From NCBI GenBank assembly GCA_964653695.1, contig CAZZFQ010000032.1, positions 1 to 15,644 on the forward strand: a DNA stretch of 15,644 nt. Reading direction: 5' to 3'. This DNA is from JALHTG01 sp964653695. Its GTDB lineage: Archaea; Thermoproteota; Bathyarchaeia; 40CM-2-53-6; JALHTG01. Both the position numbers and the translations under genes were made by a program. Positions 1 through 6,635 of this stretch are shown here, in pieces. The first letter of the stretch is position 1. The number at the start of each line of letters is the position of its first letter. The notes under the pieces are model-generated. The model was not told the origin of the DNA. It saw nothing but the letters and a program-made list of their open reading frames with translations, and ran no database searches.

Positions 1-649
1 TTGGAGCGATGCAGTTAGGCATTATGTGACGAAATAGGATTCTGATGTCGCTTGCCCCTACCATCTTGGCAGCTTCAACGAACTCTTGTTCTTTGAAGTG
101 CAACACCATGCCTCGCGTTAGCCTTGCATAGATTGGGATCAGGGAGATTCCGACAGCTATCATGGCATTAAATAGGCCTGGGCCAAGTGCTGCTATCACA
201 ACTATGGCGAGAAGAATAGGAGGAAAGGAGAGGAGTATATCCATCAGCCTCATCGCCATGCTGTCGGACCACCCCCCTTTGTATGCAGCCACGGCCCCTA
301 GCGGAACTCCTATGGCAAACGCTACACCAACGGAAACGAGGCCGATGATCAAAGAGATCTGAGCGCCATAGATGATTCGACTCAGAATGTCTCTACCCAG
401 CTCGTCGGTGCCCAGCACATGGCCTTGGGAGGGAGGGGCAAGGTTGTCCTCTAGAGTCATTTTCAGCGGATCATATGGAGAGATGACTGGAGCCAATGAA
501 GCTGTCGTAATGAAGACGGCGAGCGCAACCATCCCCGCTAAAGCAAGCCTATTTCGCTTGAAGCGGTACCAAACTAGATGGAGTTCTCCGATCGATCTGA
601 CCTGTACATATTCGACTTTCTCTTTGATAGCCATTGAAGGTTCACTCAT
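1..649 (-). CDS. dppC: Dipeptide/oligopeptide ABC transporter permease, DppC/OppC type (partial, C-terminus off the window)
   Basis: Second permease subunit of a peptide importer of the ABC superfamily, located in the cytoplasmic membrane. From the ATG at 649, 216 residues are visible. They comprise a cytoplasmic N-tail, a first membrane segment at about residues 36-57, the DppC-type periplasmic signature around residues 77-100 (HVLGTDELGRDILSR), further membrane helices, and the start of the EAA coupling loop at about residues 189-212 (EFVEAAKMVGAS, then RHIMPN) that contacts the ATPase. The family is usually about 280-300 residues, so some 70-80 residues lie left of position 1. The start overlaps the end of the dppB gene by 8 bases, which implies translational coupling in one transcript. 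The reading frame is open to the window edge with no sign of damage. The family assignment is firm; which peptides are carried cannot be read from the permease. Confidence 0.93.
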   Translation of the reverse strand, partial: MSEPSMAIKEKVEYVQVRSIGELHLVWYRFKRNRLALAGMVALAVFITTASLAPVISPYDPLKMTLEDNLAPPSQGHVLGTDELGRDILSRIIYGAQISLIIGLVSVGVAFAIGVPLGAVAAYKGGWSDSMAMRLMDILLSFPPILLAIVVIAALGPGLFNAMIAVGISLIPIYARLTRGMVLHFKEQEFVEAAKMVGASDIRILFRHIMPNCIAP

Positions 650-1562
650 ATCTGATCCTTGGATCAAGGTAGGAATATGACAAGTCAACCAACAAGTTGA
701 CCAGGGAGAAGACCGCTGCATAGATTAGGATCAATCCTTGAACAACCGGGTAGTCTCTGCTGCTTATTGAGTCGATCAAGAGCTTTCCCAAACCCGGGTA
801 GGAGAAGACTGTTTCCACGACTATCGAACCTCCCAGCATTCCTCCGAAGAAAATCCCTGCAACGGTCACGACAGGGATCATTGCGTTCTTTAGCACATGT
901 TTCCATATCACAGTATTCTCCGGCAGACCTTTTGACCTAGCTGTTCTGACATAGTCCTGTCTCATCACTTCGAGTACGCCTGATCTTGTCTGTCTTGCCA
1001 CAGCTGCTGCAACGGCTGCACCTAGAGTTATCGATGGAAGAATAAGGTGACTTATGGTGCCCACGCCTACAGCAGGTAGCAAGCTCAGGTATACCGCAAA
1101 GAGCCACATGAGCATTAATCCAAGCCAGAAGGCCGGAGCTGAAAGGCCGAACAAAGCTACGAGCATACTTAGATTATCCATCTTTGTGTAGGGGTGTGTG
1201 CCTGACGCGACTCCAGCAAGTATTCCTATCGATAAGGCGATCGCTAGTGATAGACATGCCAGATTCACAGTGTTCAGATATCTATCTAGGATCTCCTCAG
1301 CAACAGGCCTTCCGCTTCTTATGGAGGCTCCAAGATTTCCGCGGAGAAGGTTCCAGAGAAAGGTCAGGTACTGAACGTAAAGAGGTTGGTCAAGACCCCA
1401 TTGTTGTCTCAGGGATCTTATTGCCTCAGGACTTGCGTCCTCCCCCGCTAAGAGAACAACAGGGTCTCCGGGAACAAGACGAATTAGAACGAAAACAACC
1501 AGGGAGACTCCGAGAAGAATAGGAATCGTCATCAATAGTCTGCGGGTAACGTACTCTATCAC
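642..1562 (-). CDS. dppB: Dipeptide/oligopeptide ABC transporter permease, DppB/OppB type
   Basis: First permease subunit of the peptide importer; it pairs with DppC to form the membrane channel. It has 306 residues, the usual family length. The first membrane helix lies at about residues 8-29, followed by the N-terminal signature around PGDPVVLLAG (31-40) and the QWGLDQPLYVQYL stretch typical of DppB. Five more hydrophobic segments follow. The EAA loop is at about residues 203-228 (DYVRTARSKG, then HVLKNA), and the C-terminus (YLDPRIRYE) is characteristic. The start is GTG at 1562; a GAGG lies about ten bases upstream. It sits 40 bases after the substrate-binding protein gene and overlaps dppC by 8 bases, so all three are probably one operon transcribed leftward. 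Substrate specificity is an inference from the neighbours. Confidence 0.94.
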   Translation of the reverse strand: MIEYVTRRLLMTIPILLGVSLVVFVLIRLVPGDPVVLLAGEDASPEAIRSLRQQWGLDQPLYVQYLTFLWNLLRGNLGASIRSGRPVAEEILDRYLNTVNLACLSLAIALSIGILAGVASGTHPYTKMDNLSMLVALFGLSAPAFWLGLMLMWLFAVYLSLLPAVGVGTISHLILPSITLGAAVAAAVARQTRSGVLEVMRQDYVRTARSKGLPENTVIWKHVLKNAMIPVVTVAGIFFGGMLGGSIVVETVFSYPGLGKLLIDSISSRDYPVVQGLILIYAAVFSLVNLLVDLSYSYLDPRIRYE

Positions 1563-1581
1563 TCAGTTCGGGCCTCAAACG

Positions 1582-1600
1582 AAAAAAGGGGAAAGGAGGA
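1582..1600 (-). terminator. Oligo-T tract between the binding-protein and permease genes (possible partial terminator)
   Basis: Read on the minus strand, the gap after the stop of the binding-protein gene contains CCTCCTTTCCCC followed by six T residues (complement of 1582-1587). Archaeal RNA polymerase can terminate at such oligo-T tracts without a hairpin. A leaky stop here would give more binding protein than permease, a ratio common in ABC importers. No hairpin is seen; the role is inferred. Confidence 0.3.
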
Positions 1601-1602
1601 TA

Positions 1603-3186
1603 TTACGTCTTCTTTTCGACGTATACTCCAAACAGCCAGATTGTTTCGTCGTGTCGCATCTTTGCGTTCTTTACTTCAGACCTAGCCAGGTGGAGCTGGG
1701 GTTCATAGAACAAGAATATCCATGGAGCCTCGTCGAATAGTATCTGCGTCGCCTCACGGTAGGCATTCTTTCGCTTTGTGACATCTGTCGTGCTTCTGCC
1801 CAGATCGAATAGCTGATCAAACTTGGGGTTGCTGTAGAAGGTTGGTTCCAAGCCAAGTGGCGGCCATGCCTCGCTATGGAAGTCGTGAAGCGCTTGGTCA
1901 GCGTCTAGGTTGGGCAGTCCAAAGCCCACGAAAGCCAGTTCGACTGTGCACTTGTCCACTGGCTCGCTCTCTCGAGCCCTGAAAGCAGCCCATTCCGACG
2001 GCGCGATTTTTGCCTTCACTCCGACAGCTGCAAGATATGATTGGATCGCCTCTACGACCTCAGTGTCCATCAGGAATCTCCCTACACCATAGGCCAGCTC
2101 AACCTCGAAACCATTGGGATACCCTGCTGCGGCAAGAAGTTCCTTCGCCTTTGCAGGATTGTATTCGTAGACACCTATCTTGGTGTAGCCGAAGCTTGCC
2201 GGTGGGATGCCTGGGCAATCCATTATAGTCGCAGTGCCCTTGAAGATTCGATCGATTATGGTTTTCTTGTCAACTGCGTAGTTTAGAGCCTGTCTCACTC
2301 TCACGTCCTTGAGCGGCCCTCTCTTGGTGTTGATTGATACGTGCATGGACCTTTGACTGAGCGCTGGCATCGCATAGAACTTTGGATTGTCCTTCAGTCT
2401 GAAGTAGTCTGCTGGGGGAACATTGGTTATGATGTGGGATGCCCCTGACTCCAATGCCATGACTCGTGCACTCGCCTCTGGGATAGGCTTCATTACGATC
2501 TCTTCAACCAGCGGCTTGGTTCCCCAGTATTCTGGATTAGCGACGAGTTTGACCTGCGTGCCCTTGATGTGCTCTACGAACTTATATGGACCTGTCCCTA
2601 TCGGTTGCTTGTAGTAGTCATCACCCAGCTTCTTCCATTGAGTCGGGCTGATTATCTCCGACGGTGCATAGTTGAACAGATTCATCAAGGGTGGATACGG
2701 TGTTGTGTTGACGACAAGCGTGTTGTCATCCACTATGTTCATTGACTGGATCATTGTGAATGAACCTCGTGCCGGAGACTTTGCTGCTGGATCGATCAGT
2801 CTGTCCATAACTGATATCTTGACTGCTTCTGCTGTGAAGGGGGTTCCATCATGGAACTTTACGCCTTTTCGGAGATGAATTGTCCACTTGGTTGCTTCTG
2901 CGTTAGCCTCCCAGCTTGTGGCTAGGCAGGGCTTAAGTTCTCCTGTGTCAGGGTCGAAGTCTGTAAGGGTCTCGCAGACCAGTCTTATTATGCCAAGGTT
3001 CTGCATGCCTGTTGCTTTTTGAGGGTCAAAAATTGGAATGTCGGTCCCAAGTGAGATTACCAATGTCTTCTGATATTCTGGAGGCTTTGGGATCATTGAG
3101 TAGACAGCGAACGCTACTACTGCGATGACGATCACACCAGCTATTGCAGTCCACAGTTTCTTTCGTGAGGGTTTTGAAGTTGCCAT
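1603..3186 (-). CDS. Peptide ABC transporter substrate-binding protein (SBP family 5), membrane-anchored
   Basis: Extracytoplasmic solute-binding protein of the DppA/OppA type (SBP_bac_5), which captures peptides and delivers them to the DppBC channel. It has 527 residues from the chosen ATG. A basic N-tail (KPSRKK) precedes one hydrophobic anchor at about residues 11-32. No lipobox cysteine follows, so an uncleaved N-terminal anchor is likely. The mature part starts with the family pattern around TLVISLGTDIPIFDPQ and LVCETLTDFD, then W-x-I-H-L-R-KGVKFHDGTPFTAEAVK at about 101-123. The ATG at 3186 is preferred over an in-frame GTG at 3204: GAGG lies nine bases upstream of the ATG, and the TATA box at 3222-3231 places the transcript start at about 3200, inside or past the GTG. 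It is first in the operon with dppB and dppC. Ligand unknown; nickel- or sugar-binding relatives exist in this family. Confidence 0.92.
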   Translation of the reverse strand: MATSKPSRKKLWTAIAGVIVIAVVAFAVYSMIPKPPEYQKTLVISLGTDIPIFDPQKATGMQNLGIIRLVCETLTDFDPDTGELKPCLATSWEANAEATKWTIHLRKGVKFHDGTPFTAEAVKISVMDRLIDPAAKSPARGSFTMIQSMNIVDDNTLVVNTTPYPPLMNLFNYAPSEIISPTQWKKLGDDYYKQPIGTGPYKFVEHIKGTQVKLVANPEYWGTKPLVEEIVMKPIPEASARVMALESGASHIITNVPPADYFRLKDNPKFYAMPALSQRSMHVSINTKRGPLKDVRVRQALNYAVDKKTIIDRIFKGTATIMDCPGIPPASFGYTKIGVYEYNPAKAKELLAAAGYPNGFEVELAYGVGRFLMDTEVVEAIQSYLAAVGVKAKIAPSEWAAFRARESEPVDKCTVELAFVGFGLPNLDADQALHDFHSEAWPPLGLEPTFYSNPKFDQLFDLGRSTTDVTKRKNAYREATQILFDEAPWIFLFYEPQLHLARSEVKNAKMRHDETIWLFGVYVEKKT

Positions 3187-3221
3187 CTCAGATTTCCTCG
3201 ACACTATCTAGTGCTAGTCCC

Positions 3222-3231
3222 GTATTAATAA
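3222..3231 (-). promoter_or_regulatory. Archaeal TATA box for the peptide-transporter operon
   Basis: Minus strand TTATTAATAC, preceded by the purine-containing CGCAAG as a possible BRE. Its centre is about 40 bases upstream of the chosen ATG at 3186, so transcription would start near 3200 with a leader of some 12-15 bases containing the GAGG site. It lies in the short gap after the M20 gene, so the transporter can be expressed separately from that gene. Confidence 0.5.
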
Positions 3232-3240
3232 CTTGCGAGC

Positions 3241-4449
3241 TCAATATGCTTCCTTGAGTAAGTCTGCAAAGGAAAGAGCATAGACCTTGGCCGCTTGAAT
3301 CACTTCGCATACGGCAACATGCTCGTTCAGAGCATGGGCTTGATCGGTTCTTCCAGGTCCAAACATGCATGCTTCTTTGAGACCAACAATATCTTTCCAG
3401 TCAGCTACGTCGCCGAAGGAAACAGCTGCTCCGACCTTTGGCTCAACTCCAAGCACGGTAATGCCAGCCTTTTTGATCGTTTGTACGAGTCTGCCGTTGG
3501 AAGGAAACTCTATGGTTTCCCGTTTCTCAGTAACCTTTGATGACTTCAATTTGAACTCTGGATCACTTCTCACGAGCGCGCTGCATGCGTCTTGCATATT
3601 CTTCTCGACTTGATGTGATGTCATAGGTGGTGAAAATCGAATGTCGAAAGTTAGTTTGCACCAATCTGGAACCATATTCGTCTGGTCTCCCCCGCGTATG
3701 GTTCCGACATTTATCGTGTCTTTCCCACCTATGGGATGCTGGCCTAGTCGGAGGCCGTAAACAATGTCAATAAGCTTGGACGCTTTCAGGATGGCATTTA
3801 CTCCTGCACCAGAAGCTGAGTGACTTGCGACTCCATCAACCTCAAACTCGAACCACACTCTGCCCTTTGACATGGAGAGAACCTGCAGATCATAGGGTTC
3901 TCCGAAGATCGCCATGTCTGCCTTGATGAGTCCGTTCTTGCCCAAGTACGATTCTCCGTTAAACCACTTTGAATCTGGCGGTCTCCATTCGTCGTCAGCC
4001 CAAGCGACTAGAATCAGTTTGCCGCAGATCGAGATCTGAGACTCTAAGACTGCTCGCATTCCAGCCATCATTGCCGCTAGGCTTGCCTTGCAATCGGCCG
4101 ACCCCCTTCCGTACAAGACTCCGTCAATGATCTTGGCCGAGAAGGGCGGATACTTCCAACGATTCAAATTGTATGGAGGAACAACATCGTAATGCGCGTC
4201 TACAAGTAACGTTGGCCCACTACTTGAACCTTCGATAACGGCAACAAGATTCGACCTGCCTTGATAATGTTCATACTGCTTCACCTTCACGCCGTACCCC
4301 GATATCTCATCTCTTATGACGGGAACGATTTCTTCATAGGTTCCTGGCGGGTTTACGCTCGGAATAGAAACCAACTTCTGAAGCAAGGCGGTGACATAAT
4401 CACTGTCGACCTGAGAAAGAACCTTGTCACGTCTCTCAAACCGATTCAT
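3241..4449 (-). CDS. M20-family metallopeptidase (ArgE/DapE/ACY1/CPG2 type)
   Basis: Zinc-dependent amidohydrolase/peptidase of the M20 family, predicted cytoplasmic (no signal peptide), 402 residues. The metal-site pattern is readable in order: H86 and D88 (DAHYDVVPP), D119 (YGRGSADCK), E154 (ADDEW), E184 (FGEPYD) and H372 (QAHALNEHV). H210 (VASHS) matches the dimer-interface histidine of the lid domain, and GGDQTNMVPDWC is the usual lid strand. Where the family has DEE this protein has DDE, so the catalytic glutamate position reads Asp153. The start is the ATG at 4449 with AGGG nine bases upstream. It ends 54 bases before the binding-protein gene of the peptide importer, so it may hydrolyse imported peptides or N-acylated amino acids. 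M20 substrates (acetylornithine, succinyl-diaminopimelate, dipeptides, acyl-amino acids) cannot be separated from sequence alone, and no biosynthetic neighbours point to arginine or lysine synthesis. Confidence 0.9.
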   Translation of the reverse strand: MNRFERRDKVLSQVDSDYVTALLQKLVSIPSVNPPGTYEEIVPVIRDEISGYGVKVKQYEHYQGRSNLVAVIEGSSSGPTLLVDAHYDVVPPYNLNRWKYPPFSAKIIDGVLYGRGSADCKASLAAMMAGMRAVLESQISICGKLILVAWADDEWRPPDSKWFNGESYLGKNGLIKADMAIFGEPYDLQVLSMSKGRVWFEFEVDGVASHSASGAGVNAILKASKLIDIVYGLRLGQHPIGGKDTINVGTIRGGDQTNMVPDWCKLTFDIRFSPPMTSHQVEKNMQDACSALVRSDPEFKLKSSKVTEKRETIEFPSNGRLVQTIKKAGITVLGVEPKVGAAVSFGDVADWKDIVGLKEACMFGPGRTDQAHALNEHVAVCEVIQAAKVYALSFADLLKEAY

Positions 4450-4521
4450 GCTGCAAGCCCTTGTGTGTCCATAGGCCCTGATTTTCTGTTGAAAGCTTTT
4501 CGATGCCGAAATTCAGGAAAC

Positions 4522-4533
4522 GTGTATTTAGAG
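4522..4533. promoter_or_regulatory. Possible TATA element in the divergent gap between the M20 gene and the UDG remnant
   Basis: The only AT-rich box in this gap reads GTGTATTTAGAG on the plus strand and CTCTAAATACAC on the minus strand. It could serve the M20 gene (about 75-80 bases upstream of its ATG) or the glycosylase remnant (about 70 bases upstream). Either use implies a leader of around 50 bases. Weak call by pattern alone. Confidence 0.22.
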
Positions 4534-4599
4534 CATGTTCGTGCAAGACAGAGAACCAAAACTGTACGTCTCGGGTCTGGGGATAAGCGGTGAAGCTAC

Positions 4600-4844
4600 A
4601 TGAATGTTTCCAGATACCATGAACTTCAGAGGATCGATCAAGAGGTTCGAGAATGCACCCGATGTCTCCTTTTAAGAACTAGGACAAAGCCAGTACCGGG
4701 AGAAGGATCTATTCGGCTGATGACATTAAGATTGTTCCCATGTATCATCCGGGGGCGGCGCTCTACACGGCTAGGTTGAAGGCCGTCTTGGAGAAGGATA
4801 TCCGGAAGATTGCTGGCTTGCTTGAGCAGACCACGCTTGTCTAG
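4600..4844 (+). pseudogene. Uracil-DNA glycosylase, family 4 (UDGa): internally deleted pseudogene
   Basis: Both ends of a family-4 (iron-sulfur) uracil-DNA glycosylase are present, but the middle is missing. From the ATG at 4600, which has GGTGA six bases upstream, the frame reads MNVSRYHELQ..., then ECTRC (first two cluster cysteines, residues 19 and 22), then RTRTKPVPGEGS, the standard N-terminus. At about 4705-4715 the homology jumps frame. From 4716 the other frame gives ADDIKIVPMYHPGAALY, then LKAVLEKDIRKI, and a stop at 4842-4844. This is the family C-terminus with its HPxAA uracil-recognition motif. Intact members have roughly 190-210 residues, so about 110-120 residues are absent, including the GEAPG catalytic motif and the second cysteine pair. 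Start, ribosome site and terminal motifs are well preserved, suggesting a recent deletion or an assembly error. As it stands the product cannot be an active glycosylase. Confidence 0.8.
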
Positions 4845-4891
4845 ACAGCTGATGATTAGTTGCACTATTGAAACTCTATTCTTCAGGTGCT

Positions 4892-5413
4892 TCACGTGAG
4901 ATCGCTTAGACTCTGCTGAAAGATCTCAAAGGTGGCAGAGTCGTAGAGGCAGAAGATAACGCTCTCTATTCCCGTTTTTCGCTTTAGATAGGAGATCGTT
5001 GTGGATAACATTACGCTGGCGCACCTACTGACGGGGAATTTGAATATTCCCGTGCTTATCGCGGGAAACGCGATCGACTTCAGCCCACGGCTATCAGCCG
5101 CTATTAGACTGTTCAACGTCGCTGATGCGAGCTTCCTGTCCTCGTGCCCCTCGCCGAATCGAGGGCCAACAGCGTGAATCACATGCTTGGCTTTTAGATT
5201 TCCGCCAGTAGTTATCACAGCTTCTCCAACCTTGATCCTTCCGATCTTGTTGCATTCTTCTTGGATAGTGGGTCCTCCTTTCCTTCGTATTGCCCCAGCG
5301 ACGCCGCCTCCCAATACTAGATCGGAGTTTGCCGTGTTCACGATTGCATCGCAGTCCATGTCAGTTATATCCCCTTGTCTAAGCTCAATAGTTGTCTTCC
5401 CGACTTTCACCAT
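4892..5413 (-). CDS. Macrodomain (ADP-ribose-binding) protein
   Basis: Single-domain macro protein of 173 residues that binds ADP-ribose and probably hydrolyses O-acetyl-ADP-ribose or ADP-ribosylated targets in the cytoplasm. Visible motifs in order: QGDIT (13-17), D22-AIVNTANSDLVLGGGVAGAI (22-42) containing the ribose-binding asparagine and glycine loop, GEAVITTGGNL (63-73), HVIHAVGPRFG (77-87) and the phosphate-loop segment AFPAISTGIFKFP (115-127). The sequence resembles YmdB/Af1521-type macrodomains and has the normal length. The start is the ATG at 5413, with GGGGTGA ending six bases upstream, a strong site. Its 3' end faces the UDG remnant across 47 bases, and its 5' end is divergent from the 5634-6555 gene pair. 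It appears monocistronic. Binding versus hydrolysis cannot be decided by eye. Confidence 0.92.
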   Translation of the reverse strand: MVKVGKTTIELRQGDITDMDCDAIVNTANSDLVLGGGVAGAIRRKGGPTIQEECNKIGRIKVGEAVITTGGNLKAKHVIHAVGPRFGEGHEDRKLASATLNSLIAADSRGLKSIAFPAISTGIFKFPVSRCASVMLSTTISYLKRKTGIESVIFCLYDSATFEIFQQSLSDLT

Positions 5414-5485
5414 TCTAGGTCACCCCTACACCAAGTGCTTTTCTGATTGAGGTTATGGCTTCGCATGCCAATAAGGTTCAGCCAG

Positions 5486-5508
5486 CGCCTCTCAAGTGAT
5501 CAGAGGCG
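5486..5508. repeat. Inverted repeat in the 220-base divergent gap 5414-5633
   Basis: CGCCTCT (5486-5492) and AGAGGCG (5502-5508) form a perfect 7-base-pair stem around a 9-base loop. No T tract follows, so it does not look like a terminator. It lies between the macrodomain gene and the divergent small-protein gene and could be an operator or chance. Apart from this and the TATA box at 5595, nothing else is seen in the gap. Confidence 0.3.
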
Positions 5509-5594
5509 TCGCCAGAAGCATGAGGATTAAAGGTGCGTCTATCTCTTGGCTTCGACCTGTGGTTTTGCGGTAGATTTGCCTAGCTGCAAGGAAA

Positions 5595-5602
5595 ACTATA
5601 AT
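5595..5602 (+). promoter_or_regulatory. Archaeal TATA box for the coiled-coil protein/phosphoribosyltransferase pair
   Basis: ACTATAAT preceded by the purine-rich AAGGAAA, resembling a BRE plus TATA box. Transcription would start near 5625, giving a leader of about ten bases before the ATG at 5634. The short leader explains why no clear ribosome binding site precedes that ATG. Confidence 0.5.
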
Positions 5603-5633
5603 GCGCAGGAAGAGCTAAAGCGAACCGGTATAG

Positions 5634-5861
5634 ATGAGAGCTCAATCAGAGAAGTTAAGGAAACCCTTCGATGAGGATATTCCCATTAGGAAGCCTCTCG
5701 AGCCGACCCCCATACCTCCTCCGATAGAACCACAAAGGATCATTCATTATGCTCCAAACGAAACTCAGAGATTGCTGAGAGAGATCCTTGCGAGACTCGA
5801 CGCGATAGAGAAACGCCTCGGCAGCATAGAGAAGATTCTAGCCCTCAAGCAGACTACATGA
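5634..5861 (+). CDS. Small proline-rich/coiled-coil protein, function unknown
   Basis: A 75-residue protein that I do not recognise by family. The N-terminal third is charged (QSEKLRKPFDEDIPIRK). Residues about 20-40 are rich in proline (EPTPIPPPIEP). The C-terminal half, about 43-71, is a leucine/isoleucine heptad pattern (RLLREILARLDAIEKRLGSI) that should form an amphipathic coiled coil. This suggests a small oligomerising adaptor with a flexible tail. No membrane segment, signal or metal-binding cysteine pattern is present. It follows a good TATA box, and its stop lies inside a perfect hairpin 20 bases before the phosphoribosyltransferase start, so the two are probably co-expressed. The short length is balanced by the promoter, the coherent amino-acid pattern and the tight spacing. 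Confidence 0.7.
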   Translation: MRAQSEKLRKPFDEDIPIRKPLEPTPIPPPIEPQRIIHYAPNETQRLLREILARLDAIEKRLGSIEKILALKQTT

Positions 5862-5877
5862 TCCTGAGAAGGATCAT
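5858..5877 (+). promoter_or_regulatory. Perfect hairpin spanning a stop codon and the next gene's ribosome binding site
   Basis: ATGATCCT (5858-5865), loop GAGA (5866-5869), AGGATCAT (5870-5877): eight perfect base pairs closed by a GNRA-type tetraloop. The left arm contains the TGA stop of the coiled-coil protein gene (5859-5861). The right arm contains the AGGAT that would be the ribosome binding site of the phosphoribosyltransferase gene starting at 5881. No T tract follows, so it is not a typical terminator. A ribosome finishing the first gene would melt the stem, which suggests translational coupling. Confidence 0.55.
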
Positions 5878-5880
5878 GAG

Positions 5881-6555
5881 TTGACATTGAAGGTCGTAGA
5901 CAACCCAGCATTCAGGAATAGGATCTATGTCTTCAAGGATAGGATGCACGCCGGAGAGCTTCTTGCAGACGAACTACAGAGACACATTGGACAAGGCGAT
6001 ATTCTTCTAGCTCTGCCTGCAGGAGGCGTTCCAGTAGGCTACACGGTCGCGAAGCGTCTAGGGATTCCTCTAGATGTCGTAATAGTCAGAAAGATACAGA
6101 TACCTTGGAACACAGAGGCAGGATTTGGGGCTGTCGCTTGGGATGGCTCCGTGGTTCTAAACCAGGTCTTGGTAAACGAGCTGGGCCTCACATCGGATCA
6201 AATAGAGGAATCCGTTTCCCGCACAAGGCAAATCGTTTCTGAGAGAACTCAGAAGTTCAGAGGCGATAGACCTCTTCCTAACCTTCGAAACCAAGTGATC
6301 CTATTGGTTGACGACGGATTAGCTTCAGGCTACACAATGGCGGCGGCAGTTGATTCAATTGGAAAGCAAGGAACGCAGAAGGTTATCGTAGCTGTTCCTA
6401 CAGGCTCAAGCGAGGCCGTCCAGTTTGTCTCTTCAAAGGCCGATCTGGTCGTGTGCCTGAACATTAGATCAAGACCTATGTTCGCGGTCGCTGACGCGTA
6501 CAAAGAATGGTACGATCTGTCCGATGAGGAAGTGATCCGATATCTACGACTATAG
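5881..6555 (+). CDS. Phosphoribosyltransferase-family protein (COG1926 type)
   Basis: Cytoplasmic protein of 224 residues with the type I phosphoribosyltransferase fold. The PRPP-binding loop is clear at about residues 139-153 (VILLVDDGLASGYTM). The family start is seen at about 18-31 (FKDRMHAGELLADEL), followed by ILLALPAGGVPVGY (41-54) and LDVVIVRKI, then an insert containing WNTEAGFGAVAWDG (76-89), typical of the COG1926 group. The acceptor base or substrate of that group is not established. The start is read as TTG at 5881: the only nearby ATG (5876) is followed at once by a stop, and AGGAT lies about eight bases upstream in a hairpin. The next in-frame ATG (residue 22) would cut into the conserved start region. 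It lies downstream of the coiled-coil protein and is followed by a hairpin and T tract. Confidence 0.85.
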   Translation: MTLKVVDNPAFRNRIYVFKDRMHAGELLADELQRHIGQGDILLALPAGGVPVGYTVAKRLGIPLDVVIVRKIQIPWNTEAGFGAVAWDGSVVLNQVLVNELGLTSDQIEESVSRTRQIVSERTQKFRGDRPLPNLRNQVILLVDDGLASGYTMAAAVDSIGKQGTQKVIVAVPTGSSEAVQFVSSKADLVVCLNIRSRPMFAVADAYKEWYDLSDEEVIRYLRL

Positions 6556-6560
6556 ATTCA

Positions 6561-6614
6561 GAGGCTCAGCAGAAAGCTACTGAAGCCTCGACAACTCACG
6601 GTGAGAATCTTTTT
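6561..6614 (+). terminator. Hairpin and T tract after the phosphoribosyltransferase gene
   Basis: GAGGCTCAG (6561-6569) pairs with CTG and AGCCTC (6580-6589) with one bulged A. A second small stem, CTCACGGTGAG, follows, then CTTTTT (6609-6614). It begins five bases after the stop codon and lies between two convergent genes. The long stem could also act on transcripts from the minus strand. Confidence 0.5.
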
Positions 6615-6635
6615 CTAGGCAAGGGTCTGAAAAGC

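Noticed and set aside
1603..3204. Binding protein starting at GTG 3204
   Set aside because: The TATA box at 3222-3231 predicts a transcript start near 3200, and only the ATG at 3186 has a well-spaced GAGG.
4638..4895. 85-residue minus-strand reading frame
   Set aside because: It is antisense to the uracil-DNA glycosylase remnant, which explains its open frame; the product has no recognisable pattern.
5414..5633. RNA gene (tRNA-like) in the divergent gap
   Set aside because: Only one 7-base-pair hairpin is seen; no acceptor, D or T arm or anticodon loop can be assembled.
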